A stretch of DNA of 64,000 bases from Pseudomonas brassicacearum subsp. brassicacearum (GTDB taxonomy: Bacteria; Pseudomonadota; Gammaproteobacteria; Pseudomonadales; Pseudomonadaceae), in assembly GCF_008801605.1 (NCBI RefSeq), contig NZ_VZPJ01000010.1:1-64000 (forward strand), given 5' to 3'. The notes beneath the pieces were generated by a model. That model saw nothing but the letters and a program-made list of their open reading frames with translations, was not told the DNA's origin and did not search any database. Positions 9,371 to 16,920 of the stretch are shown in pieces. Numbering within the stretch: the first letter of the stretch is position 1; every line of letters begins with the position of its first letter. A program made the position numbers and the translations under genes.

Positions 9371-11707
9371 GTGGTTCATCACTCAATGGACATCAGATTC
9401 ACCCAACGGCTTTCCTATAAGCAGGCCCGCCTGACCGTCCTGGTGGGCTTCGTGTTGGGCACCTTGCTCAGCCTGATGCAGATCGGCATCGATTATGCCA
9501 GCGAAGACGCGTCGATCAACCGTGAAATCCTCTCGCTGCTGGAAATCAGCCATAACCCGGCCTCGCGCATCGCCTACAACATCGACGCCGAGCTCGCCCA
9601 AGAGCTGTCCATGGGCCTGCTGCGCTCACCGGCCATCATCGGGGCCGAGCTGATCGACAACAACAATACGGTGCTCGCCAGCGTCAAGCGGCCCGAGCTG
9701 CAAAGCAGCTACCGGTTCATCAGCGACTTTCTGTTCGGCGCCCAGCGTCAGTTCGAGGACCGGCTCTACCTGGATCACTTGCCCAGCGAATCCCTGGGCA
9801 TGCTGCGACTGGACGTCGACACTTTTGCGTTCGGCAGTCGTTTCCTGCGCCGTGCCGAGGTCACCTTGCTCAACGGTTTCGCCCGCAGCCTGATCCTGAC
9901 GGGCCTGCTGCTGGCACTGTTCTACGTGATGCTGACCAAGCCCTTGGTGCGGGTCATCCGCGAACTGAGCAGCCGCGACCCGAGCAGCAACGAGCAGAGC
10001 CGCCTGGAATGCCCCACCGGCCACCAGTCCGATGAAATTGGCGTGCTGGTATCCGTCGCCAACCAGCAGTTCGAAAATATCTCCACCGAAATCCAGCAGC
10101 GGCGCACGGCCGAAAATCGCCTCACCGAATACCTCGCGCAACTGGAAAACATCGTCTCGGCACGCACCGCCGAACTCAAGGCCAGCAACGCCCGCCTCAG
10201 CCAGTCCAACGAGGAACTGGAAGTGGCCCGGCGCACGGCCCTGGACATGGCCGAGGCCCGCTCTGCGTTCCTCGCCAACATGAGCCACGAGATACGCACA
10301 CCGCTGAACGGCCTGCTGGGAATGATCGCCCTGTCCCTGGACGGCCCCCTGACGGCCGAACAACAGCAACAGCTATCGATTGCCCATGACTCGGGCAAGG
10401 TATTGGTCGAACTGCTCAACGACATCCTCGACCTGTCGAAATTCGACGCCGGTCAACTGGAGCTCGAACACATCCCGTTCGACCTCGGCTCCCTGGTGGA
10501 GGATACCGCCAACCTGCTTTCCCAGAACGCGGCCCCCAGTGTCGAACTGGCCTGCCTGATCGACCCGCAGTTCCCGGCGCAAGTACTCGGCGACCCGACC
10601 CGGGTGCGCCAGATCGTCAGCAACCTGCTGTCCAACGCACTGAAATTCACGCGCTTCGGCCGGGTCGACGTGAAGTTGAGTCATTACGAGGGCGGCGTGC
10701 GCATCGAGATCTGCGACACGGGTATCGGCATTCCCCAGGAAGCCCAGGCAAGAATCCTGCAACCGTTCACCCAGGCCGGCGCCGGGATTACCCGCCAGTT
10801 CGGTGGCACCGGGCTGGGCCTGGCACTGACCTACAACCTCTGCGAAGCCATGCAGGGCCGGTTGACGATCAGTTCCGAAGCCGGCTTTGGCAGTCAGTTC
10901 TGTGCCGACCTGCCCCTGCCCTGCCATCTCCCGGCAACGCCGGTCGAACCGTTGCGCGGCAACGTCGTCGCCATCACCGGCAGCAGCAGCGGCCTGGCCG
11001 AATTGCTGGGCATGCTGTTGCCGGGATGGGGCCTGGATTATGTGCAGCGCTCCATCGATGACGGGTTGTTGGGGCTCACACCCGACGTACTGATTACCGA
11101 CTGCCCGGAATGCCTGTTCAACCTGCGGCCAACCTTTGACGCACCGATCCTGCTGGTGACCGCCTATGGCAGCTTCATGCCCAGCGAAGAAGCCGCCGCC
11201 CTCGCCCCGCTGATACAACAGGCCCGGCCGCTGGCGCGCCATGCGCTATACCAGATTCTGCGGCGCGCCATGCAAAGCGAGGCGACCGTCATCGATGACG
11301 CACAGATCGAAGCCCTGGCGCCGTCCAGGCGTGGACGGGTGCTGCTGGTGGAGGACAACCCGGTCAACCAACTGGTGGCCAAGGGGATGTTGGTAAAGCT
11401 GGGCTGCGAAGTCACCGTCGCGGCCCATGGCGGCGAAGCCCTGGATCAACTGGAACAACGGGTGTTCGACCTGGTGTTGATGGACTGCAACATGCCGGTG
11501 ATGGATGGTTACGAAGCCAGCCGGCAGATCCGCCAAAGCGGGCGCTGGTCGGATCTGCCGATTGTCGCCCTGACGGCCAACGCGATGCCCGAGGAACGCG
11601 AGCGTTGCCGCGCGGCCGGCATGAACGATTACCTGTCCAAGCCATTCCGCCGCGAAGAACTGGCGGCAGTGCTGGACCAGTGGGTGCCGACTACGTCAGC
11701 GCTTTGA
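9371..11707 (+). CDS. sagS: Hybrid sensor histidine kinase SagS
   Basis: A 778-aa membrane hybrid kinase: helix at about 24-44, periplasmic domain, helix at about 168-190, coiled linker (LENIVSARTAELKASNARLSQSNEELEVARR), HisKA with H306 (FLANMSHEIRTPLN), HATPase with GGTGLGLAL, a degenerate receiver-like segment (about 525-630) and a C-terminal receiver with D705 (LVLMDCNMPVMDG). There is no Hpt domain of its own. In P. aeruginosa SagS feeds the HptB branch and controls surface-associated growth; the same neighbours (ospR, gpx, msrB, aminotransferase, htpX, tpm) support orthology. The first in-frame start is GTG 9371, with gaaggg about 8 bp upstream; ATG 9386 is an alternative with poorer spacing. 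The 3' end overlaps the convergent ospR by 17 bp. Confidence 0.9.
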   Translation: MVHHSMDIRFTQRLSYKQARLTVLVGFVLGTLLSLMQIGIDYASEDASINREILSLLEISHNPASRIAYNIDAELAQELSMGLLRSPAIIGAELIDNNNTVLASVKRPELQSSYRFISDFLFGAQRQFEDRLYLDHLPSESLGMLRLDVDTFAFGSRFLRRAEVTLLNGFARSLILTGLLLALFYVMLTKPLVRVIRELSSRDPSSNEQSRLECPTGHQSDEIGVLVSVANQQFENISTEIQQRRTAENRLTEYLAQLENIVSARTAELKASNARLSQSNEELEVARRTALDMAEARSAFLANMSHEIRTPLNGLLGMIALSLDGPLTAEQQQQLSIAHDSGKVLVELLNDILDLSKFDAGQLELEHIPFDLGSLVEDTANLLSQNAAPSVELACLIDPQFPAQVLGDPTRVRQIVSNLLSNALKFTRFGRVDVKLSHYEGGVRIEICDTGIGIPQEAQARILQPFTQAGAGITRQFGGTGLGLALTYNLCEAMQGRLTISSEAGFGSQFCADLPLPCHLPATPVEPLRGNVVAITGSSSGLAELLGMLLPGWGLDYVQRSIDDGLLGLTPDVLITDCPECLFNLRPTFDAPILLVTAYGSFMPSEEAAALAPLIQQARPLARHALYQILRRAMQSEATVIDDAQIEALAPSRRGRVLLVEDNPVNQLVAKGMLVKLGCEVTVAAHGGEALDQLEQRVFDLVLMDCNMPVMDGYEASRQIRQSGRWSDLPIVALTANAMPEERERCRAAGMNDYLSKPFRREELAAVLDQWVPTTSAL

Positions 11708-12152
11708 TCTGGCCCAACAGGTAATCGAGACCGTCTCGCAACGTTCCGAGGCGGTCCAGGTCGATACCGCTGTCGCACAACAGGCGGGCCTTGAGCGGAG
11801 CGACCTGTTCACGCAAGGCTCGCCCTGCAGTCGTCAGGCTCAAGTGCACCTCCCGCTCGTCCCGGGCCGAACGCTGGCGCTGGACCAGGTCCAGCTGTTC
11901 CAGGCGCTTGAGCAGCGGCGTCAGCGTGCCGGAATCCAGCAGCAAACGCTCACCCAGGGCCTTGACCGTCGGCTGTGGTGGGGCCGTGTCCTGCCATTCC
12001 CACAGCACCAGCATCGCCAGGTACTGCGGATAAGTCAGACCGAGCTGATCGAGCATCGGTTTGTAGCCACGGATCACTGCGCGCGAAGCAGCGTACAGCT
12101 TGAAGCACAACTGGCTGTCGAGCTTCAGCGAATCGACTGACAGGTCATTCAT
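11691..12152 (-). CDS. ospR: MarR/OhrR-family oxidative stress regulator OspR
   Basis: A 153-aa winged-helix MarR-family repressor. The N-terminal C16 (LDSQLCFKLYAASR) corresponds to the peroxide-sensing cysteine of OhrR/OspR. The DNA-binding part is LGLTYPQYLAMLVLWEW...LGERLLLDSGTLTPLLKRLEQLDLV, with the wing SARDEREVHLSLT. A further Cys lies near residue 125. It overlaps gpx by 4 bp (ATGA), forming a gpx-ospR operon. Family knowledge: oxidation of the sensor cysteine releases the repressor and induces the peroxidase gene. The perfect palindrome at 12681-12704 is its likely operator, making it autoregulatory. A paralogue (ohrR) lies at 25775-26236. Confidence 0.93.
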   Translation of the reverse strand: MNDLSVDSLKLDSQLCFKLYAASRAVIRGYKPMLDQLGLTYPQYLAMLVLWEWQDTAPPQPTVKALGERLLLDSGTLTPLLKRLEQLDLVQRQRSARDEREVHLSLTTAGRALREQVAPLKARLLCDSGIDLDRLGTLRDGLDYLLGQIKALT

Positions 12153-12634
12153 TTGAGCAGCGCTTCGATCTCACCGGTCAGGTCCTGGGGCTTGGTGGTC
12201 GGGGCAAAACGCTTGACCACTTGGCCGTCCTTGCCGATCAGGAACTTGGTGAAATTCCACTTGATGCCTTTGGACCCCAGCACGCCGGGCGCCCGCTGCT
12301 TAAGCTGGACGAACAGGGGATGGGCGTTGGCACCATTGACCTCGATTTTCTTGAACAGCGGAAAACTCACGCCAAAGTTCAGCTCGCAGAACTCGGTAAT
12401 CGCCCCCTCGTTGCCCGGCTCCTGCTTGCCGAACTGATTGCAGGGAAAGCCCAACACCACCAGGCCCTGGTCCTTGTAGGTCTGCCACAGCGCCTCAAGC
12501 CCCTTGTACTGCGGGGTGAACCCGCACTGGCTGGCCGTGTTGACCACCAGCACAGCCTTGCCGGCGAAATCGGCGAGGGTCTTTTGCTCACCCTTGATGG
12601 TGGTGCACGGGATGCTCAACAGGTTATCGCTCAT
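12149..12634 (-). CDS. gpx: Glutathione peroxidase-family thiol peroxidase
   Basis: A 161-aa cytoplasmic peroxidase with the Gpx catalytic set: C37 (VNTASQCGFTPQY), Q67 (LGFPCNQFG) and W126 (IKWNFTKFLI). Cysteine replaces selenocysteine, as usual in bacteria, and such enzymes often use thioredoxin rather than glutathione. Start 12634 (MSDNLLSI) sits 47 bp from the palindrome at 12681-12704. It is the first gene of the gpx-ospR operon, so it is probably repressed by OspR and induced by peroxides. Confidence 0.94.
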   Translation of the reverse strand: MSDNLLSIPCTTIKGEQKTLADFAGKAVLVVNTASQCGFTPQYKGLEALWQTYKDQGLVVLGFPCNQFGKQEPGNEGAITEFCELNFGVSFPLFKKIEVNGANAHPLFVQLKQRAPGVLGSKGIKWNFTKFLIGKDGQVVKRFAPTTKPQDLTGEIEALLK

Positions 12635-12680
12635 GGCAAGGCTCCGAAAACGTATAGGACAGGCGGCGAAGATAGCGAGC

Positions 12681-12704
12681 AATTAAATTGCATGCAATTT
12701 AATT
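12681..12704. promoter_or_regulatory. Perfect 24-bp palindrome, likely OspR operator
   Basis: The half-site AATTAAATTGCA is followed immediately by its exact reverse complement, giving a perfect 24-bp dyad. It lies 47 bp upstream of the gpx start. AT-rich dyads with a TTGCA/TGCAA centre fit MarR/OhrR-family operators. The perfect match is seen directly; binding by OspR is inferred from position and family. Confidence 0.8.
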
Positions 12705-12727
12705 ATCAAAAATACCCACACCACAAA

Positions 12728-12816
12728 CTGTGGGAGCAAGGCTTGCCCGCGATGAAGGCGATACGGTCGTTCAGAAATCGAGAGGCCCTGTTTCGCGAGC
12801 AAGCTTTGCTCCCACC
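12728..12816. repeat. REPIN
   Basis: ctgtgggagcaaggcttgcc at 12728 faces tcgcgagcaagctttgctcc ending in caccg near 12816. The pair sits between gpx and the msrB stop. The left arm carries the 'cttgcccgcga' variant of the core and the right arm the 'caagctttgctc' variant. Confidence 0.85.
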
Positions 12817-12819
12817 GAA

Positions 12820-13215
12820 TTACTCCCGGGGGACCAGATCCAGGCACACCGAGTTGATGCAGTACCGCAAACCCGTGGGCGGCGGGCCGTCGGGGAAGAC
12901 GTGGCCCAGGTGAGCGTCGCATTTGGCGCAGACCACCTCGGTGCGAATCATGCCGTGGCTGACGTCCCGAACCTCCACCACCGCGCTGCCCTCGATCGGC
13001 GCGTAGAAACTCGGCCAGCCACAACCGGAATCGAATTTGGTCTGCGAATCGAACAACGGCTCGTTGCAGCAAATGCAGTGGTACACGCCGTCGGTCTTGG
13101 TGGCGTTGTATTTACCGGAGAATGGCCGCTCGGTGCCCTTCAGCCGACAGACGTTGTACTGCTCCGGGTCGAGCATGGAGCGCCATTCTTCAAGGGTTTT
13201 TTCCAACTTTTCCAT
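12820..13215 (-). CDS. msrB: Peptide-methionine (R)-S-oxide reductase MsrB
   Basis: A 131-aa MsrB. Two zinc-binding CxxC motifs are visible, C47-x2-C50 (HCICCNEPLF) and VVCAKCDAHLGHVF. The catalytic Cys is C119 (LRYCINS). GCGWPSFY completes the active site. It repairs methionine-R-sulfoxide in proteins with thioredoxin. Start 13215 (MEKLEK) gives the normal length; an in-frame upstream extension would run through the hairpin at 13240-13270. It is divergent from alaA and belongs to the same oxidative-repair neighbourhood as gpx and the fRMsr gene. Confidence 0.95.
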   Translation of the reverse strand: MEKLEKTLEEWRSMLDPEQYNVCRLKGTERPFSGKYNATKTDGVYHCICCNEPLFDSQTKFDSGCGWPSFYAPIEGSAVVEVRDVSHGMIRTEVVCAKCDAHLGHVFPDGPPPTGLRYCINSVCLDLVPRE

Positions 13216-13239
13216 CGTCCTACCTCGGCAATTGAAAAA

Positions 13240-13270
13240 GCCCGATCCGACGCTTTTCCGCAGATCGGGC
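13240..13270. promoter_or_regulatory. Hairpin in the msrB/alaA intergenic region
   Basis: gcccgatc at 13240-13247 pairs with gatcgggc at 13263-13270 around a 15-nt loop. It lies 25 bp upstream of the msrB start and 166 bp upstream of alaA. It could be an operator dyad or a 5'-leader hairpin of msrB. No T-tract supports a terminator. Confidence 0.35.
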
Positions 13271-13435
13271 GGCACGTATGATTGCGCCTCGTCAGACGCC
13301 AGTCTGGCAGTCACGTCATGCGCATTCAAACGGATTGTGGCGCCTATACCGCGTCAGGCCTGGGCACAGACGCAGGATTCCCAGTACGGTAGTTCATACG
13401 CCGCCTGGATCGTTCATTTTCGGGAACACATCGCC

Positions 13436-14647
13436 ATGCAGGTCAGCAAATCGAACAAGCTCGCCAACGTCTGCTACGACATTCGCGGCCCGGTGCTCAA
13501 GCACGCCAAACGCCTGGAAGAGGAAGGCCATCGCATCCTCAAGCTGAACATCGGTAATCCGGCCCCCTTTGGTTTCGAAGCGCCCGATGAAATCCTCCAG
13601 GACGTCATCCGCAATCTGCCGACCGCCCAGGGCTACAGCGACTCCAAGGGCCTGTTCAGCGCCCGCAAGGCCGTGATGCAGTACTACCAGCAGAAGCAGG
13701 TCGAAGGCGTCGGCATCGAGGACATCTACCTGGGTAACGGTGTGTCCGAGCTGATCGTGATGTCCATGCAAGCCCTGCTCAACAACGGCGACGAAGTGCT
13801 GGTGCCGGCGCCGGACTATCCGCTGTGGACCGCTGCCGTGAGCCTGTCCGGTGGCAACCCGGTGCATTACCTGTGCGACGAACAGGCCAACTGGTTTCCC
13901 GACCTGGCGGACATCAAGGCCAAGATCACGCCCAATACCAAGGCACTGGTGATCATCAACCCGAACAACCCGACCGGCGCCGTGTATTCCAGGGAAGTGC
14001 TGCTGGGCATGCTGGAACTGGCCCGCCAGCACAACCTGGTGGTGTTTTCCGACGAGATCTACGACAAGATCCTCTACGACGACGCCGTGCACATCTGCAC
14101 TGCATCCCTGGCACCGGACCTGCTGTGCCTGACCTTCAACGGCCTGTCCAAATCCTATCGGGTAGCGGGTTTCCGCTCAGGCTGGGTCGTCATTTCCGGT
14201 CCCAAGCATCACGCCCAGAGCTACATCGAAGGCATCGACATGCTGGCCAACATGCGCCTGTGTGCCAACGTGCCGAGCCAGCATGCGATCCAGACGGCGC
14301 TTGGCGGCTACCAGAGCATCAACGACCTGGTCCTGCCCCAGGGCCGACTGCTGGAACAGCGCAATCGAACCTGGGAGCTGCTCAACGACATTCCCGGCGT
14401 CAGTTGTGTCAAGCCGATGGGCGCGCTGTATGCCTTCCCGCGGATCGACCCGAAGGTCTGCCCGATCCACAACGATGAAAAATTCGTCCTCGACCTGCTG
14501 CTGTCCGAGAAGCTACTGGTGGTCCAGGGCACGGCGTTCAACTGGCCGTGGCCGGATCACTTCCGCGTCGTGACCCTGCCGCGGGTCGATGACCTCGACC
14601 AGGCCATTGGCCGGATCGGCAACTTCCTCAAGTCCTACCGCCAATAA
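13436..14647 (+). CDS. alaA: Pyridoxal-phosphate aminotransferase, AlaA type
   Basis: A 403-aa fold-type I aminotransferase. The PLP lysine is K239 (FNGLSKSYRVAGFRSGW); NPNNPTGAVYS and FSDEIYDKILYD are also present. Length and sequence style (MQVSKSNKLANVCYDIRGPV) fit E. coli AlaA, the glutamate-pyruvate (alanine) transaminase, rather than general aspartate transaminases. Start 13436 gives the family N-terminus; an upstream in-frame extension crosses the msrB promoter and is not supported. It is followed by a hairpin terminator at 14653. Confidence 0.88.
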   Translation: MQVSKSNKLANVCYDIRGPVLKHAKRLEEEGHRILKLNIGNPAPFGFEAPDEILQDVIRNLPTAQGYSDSKGLFSARKAVMQYYQQKQVEGVGIEDIYLGNGVSELIVMSMQALLNNGDEVLVPAPDYPLWTAAVSLSGGNPVHYLCDEQANWFPDLADIKAKITPNTKALVIINPNNPTGAVYSREVLLGMLELARQHNLVVFSDEIYDKILYDDAVHICTASLAPDLLCLTFNGLSKSYRVAGFRSGWVVISGPKHHAQSYIEGIDMLANMRLCANVPSQHAIQTALGGYQSINDLVLPQGRLLEQRNRTWELLNDIPGVSCVKPMGALYAFPRIDPKVCPIHNDEKFVLDLLLSEKLLVVQGTAFNWPWPDHFRVVTLPRVDDLDQAIGRIGNFLKSYRQ

Positions 14648-14652
14648 GCCAG

Positions 14653-14686
14653 ACAGCGTGCGGGGAGTCCTCGCCTCGCACGCTGT
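14653..14686 (+). terminator. Probable terminator of alaA
   Basis: acagcgtgcg at 14653-14662 pairs with cgcacgctgt at 14677-14686, a 10-bp GC-rich stem with a 14-nt loop, 5 bp after the alaA stop. The following tract (ttgatt) is weak in T. Confidence 0.6.
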
Positions 14687-14873
14687 TTGATTCAGCAACA
14701 CATCCGTTCTGCCGACTCCGCAACGCCTTCTACACTAGGGGTTGAACAGCCAACGGGCACTCTGGCTCAACGTTCACGGGGGGCAGGCGCCATATTTTTT
14801 TCCCCAGTCACTTTCAGAAAAGTCTTTCAAACATTTAGGACGGCTGTAGGACACAGTTTGAAATAGTCGGCGA

Positions 14874-14902
14874 GTTGAATAGCCTGCGGCGGCACCTTAT
14901 AT
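14874..14902 (+). promoter_or_regulatory. Sigma-32-like heat-shock promoter of htpX
   Basis: gttgaat at 14874-14880 resembles the sigma-32 -35 element (CTTGAA). After exactly 14 bp comes ccttatat at 14895-14902, resembling the -10 element (CCCCATnT). It lies 46 bp before the htpX start, and htpX is a known heat-shock and envelope-stress gene. The rest of the 300-bp gap shows no other clear element. Confidence 0.5.
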
Positions 14903-14948
14903 ACCCCGCATAACGCTACATCTTTAGCACGAGGAGATTTTCACAACC

Positions 14949-15836
14949 ATGATGCGCATCCTGCTGTTCTTGGCCACTAACCTGGCGGTCGTGCTGATTG
15001 CCAGCATCACCCTGAGCCTCTTCGGCTTCAACGGGTTCATGGCGGCCAACGGGGTTGATCTCAACCTCAATCAGCTGCTGATTTTCTGTGCGGTGTTCGG
15101 TTTCGCCGGTTCCCTGTTCTCGCTGTTCATCTCCAAGTGGATGGCGAAGATGAGCACCAGCACCCAGATCATCAGCCAGCCGCGCACTCGCCACGAACAA
15201 TGGCTGCTGCAAACCGTCGAGCAGTTGTCCCGCGAAGCCGGTATCAAGATGCCGGAAGTCGGTATCTTCCCGGCCTATGAGGCCAACGCCTTTGCCACCG
15301 GCTGGAACAAGAACGACGCACTGGTCGCCGTCAGCCAGGGCTTGCTCGAGCGCTTCTCGCCCGATGAAGTCAAGGCCGTGCTGGCCCACGAGATCGGCCA
15401 CGTCGCCAACGGCGACATGGTGACCCTGGCGCTGATCCAGGGCGTGGTGAACACCTTCGTGATGTTCTTTGCCCGCATCATCGGCAATTTCGTCGACAAG
15501 GTGATCTTCAAGAACGAAGAAGGCCAAGGCATCGCCTACTACGTGGCGACCATCTTCGCCGAGCTGGTACTGGGCATCCTCGCCAGCGCCATCGTCATGT
15601 GGTTCTCGCGCAAGCGTGAATTCCGCGCCGACGACGCCGGTGCACGCCTGGCCGGCACCAGCGCCATGATCGGCGCCCTGCAACGCCTGCGCGCCGAACA
15701 AGGCTTGCCAGTGCACATGCCCGACACCCTGAATGCCTTTGGCATCAACGGTGGCATCAAGCAGGGCCTGGCTCGCATGTTCATGAGCCATCCGCCGCTG
15801 GAAGAGCGTATTGACGCACTGCGTCGTCGGGGTTGA
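14949..15836 (+). CDS. htpX: Heat-shock membrane zinc protease HtpX
   Basis: A 295-aa inner-membrane M48 metalloprotease. Two N-terminal membrane helices (about 4-26 and 35-58) precede the zinc motif HEIGH, with H147, E148 and H151. Two more helices follow (about 158-178 and 195-215), then the third-ligand region REFRADDAGARLAG. It degrades misfolded inner-membrane proteins alongside FtsH. Start 14949 follows acgaggag. A sigma-32-like promoter precedes it and a strong hairpin terminator follows at 15891. Confidence 0.96.
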   Translation: MMRILLFLATNLAVVLIASITLSLFGFNGFMAANGVDLNLNQLLIFCAVFGFAGSLFSLFISKWMAKMSTSTQIISQPRTRHEQWLLQTVEQLSREAGIKMPEVGIFPAYEANAFATGWNKNDALVAVSQGLLERFSPDEVKAVLAHEIGHVANGDMVTLALIQGVVNTFVMFFARIIGNFVDKVIFKNEEGQGIAYYVATIFAELVLGILASAIVMWFSRKREFRADDAGARLAGTSAMIGALQRLRAEQGLPVHMPDTLNAFGINGGIKQGLARMFMSHPPLEERIDALRRRG

Positions 15837-15890
15837 TCGTTAGTCAAGAGAAAACCCGCAGAAATGCGTAATGCTGTTCAGCTTGGAAAA

Positions 15891-15929
15891 AACGGCGCTT
15901 CTTTCAGAAATGGGAAGCGTCTTTTTTTG
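15891..15929 (+). terminator. Terminator of htpX, copy of a dispersed hairpin repeat
   Basis: The segment cggcgcttctttcagaaatg followed by ggaagcgtc and seven T residues forms an intrinsic terminator. The same sequence with small changes recurs, inverted, at 44361-44420. There the similarity extends into flanking DNA (atgctgttca), showing that this is a dispersed repeat and not just a similar stem. Confidence 0.8.
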
Positions 15930-15970
15930 GGGAGTTTTTTTTGGAAAAATCTACTCGCCCTTTTCCTGAT

Positions 15971-16145
15971 GGGTCGTGTGTATATCCATTACTGCGGTAA
16001 CGGATATGTACTCGATCAACAAAATCCAGGCCACCCCGTCAGGCCGCCTTCGCGAGCAAGCCCGCTCCCACAGGGGAACTTGGGTGACCACAGGTTTTGT
16101 GTTCACAGCAGATCAAATGTGGGAGCAAGCATGCTCCCGATGGCA
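15971..16145. repeat. Dispersed repeat fragment followed by an outward-facing REPIN
   Basis: tgtgtatatccattactgcg followed by gtaacgg (about 15976-16003) closely matches 43831-43859. From 16044 to 16145 two REP sequences follow, cgcgagcaagcccgctccca and tgtgggagcaagcatgctcc. They are ordered with their tips facing each other, opposite to the pair at 12728. The 15837-16162 gap holds nothing else I can identify besides the terminator at 15891. Confidence 0.75.
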
Positions 16146-16162
16146 TCAGCACAAACAACGCT

Positions 16163-16816
16163 TCAACCTCTGGACAGCCGATAAACACGCTCATCCAGCC
16201 GCTTCACACCCGCCTGCAAAAACTTCCAGCTCTCTCCCAGTACATCCTGTTCCTGCAAGACCTCCAGCCGCCAGGCATCCCCCAGCAGCCGCTGCACCTC
16301 ATCATCCCCGACAGAGAACGGTGGGCCAGGCATTTCATCCTGGTTGTAATCCAGGGTAATCAACAATCCGACGCCATTGGGCAAGATCTTCTGCAGATGG
16401 GCCGCATACCGCTCGCGCATCGGCAGGGGCAAAGCGATCAGCGCGGCGCGGTCGTACAGTCCCACGCAATCGACCACATCCTTCGGGCCCAGGGCAAAGA
16501 AATCACCGCAGCGAATCTCGATATCACCGGCACGGAACACCCTGAAAGCGCCCTCTTCACTCACAACCGGCTCAAGCTGATGCTCAAGGAAAAAATCCGT
16601 GGCGGCTTTTTCCGACAACTCCACGCCAAGCACTGAGTAGCCCTGATGGGCAAGCCACAGCAGATCCAGGCTTTTCCCACACAACGGCACCAGCACCCGA
16701 CTGCCTTGGGCCAATCCCAATTGTGGCCAGAAACGTTGCAGGTAGGGGTTCACCTCCGGTAAGTGAAAACCAATCTGGTTCGATGACCAGCGCTTGTGCC
16801 AAAACTCGGGCTCCAT
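16163..16816 (-). CDS. tpm: Thiopurine S-methyltransferase (Tpm)
   Basis: A 217-aa SAM-dependent methyltransferase matching the bacterial thiopurine methyltransferase family: N-terminal MEPEFWHKRWSSNQIGFHLP, SAM-binding VLVPLCGKSLDLLWLAHQG, then VVDCVGLYDRAALIALP and LLITLDYNQDEMPGPPFSV. In Pseudomonas these enzymes methylate and detoxify selenium and tellurium compounds as well as thiopurines. It lies next to htpX as in P. aeruginosa. Start 16816 gives the family N-terminus. Confidence 0.94.
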   Translation of the reverse strand: MEPEFWHKRWSSNQIGFHLPEVNPYLQRFWPQLGLAQGSRVLVPLCGKSLDLLWLAHQGYSVLGVELSEKAATDFFLEHQLEPVVSEEGAFRVFRAGDIEIRCGDFFALGPKDVVDCVGLYDRAALIALPLPMRERYAAHLQKILPNGVGLLITLDYNQDEMPGPPFSVGDDEVQRLLGDAWRLEVLQEQDVLGESWKFLQAGVKRLDERVYRLSRG

Positions 16817-16920
16817 GATTCACTCCAGAAAATTCGATCAAAATGGGTTAAAACTTATATTAGATTTAGATCATTGACCTGATGGAAGATGACCCCATCT
16901 TAACGCTCAGGAGTCCCTTC

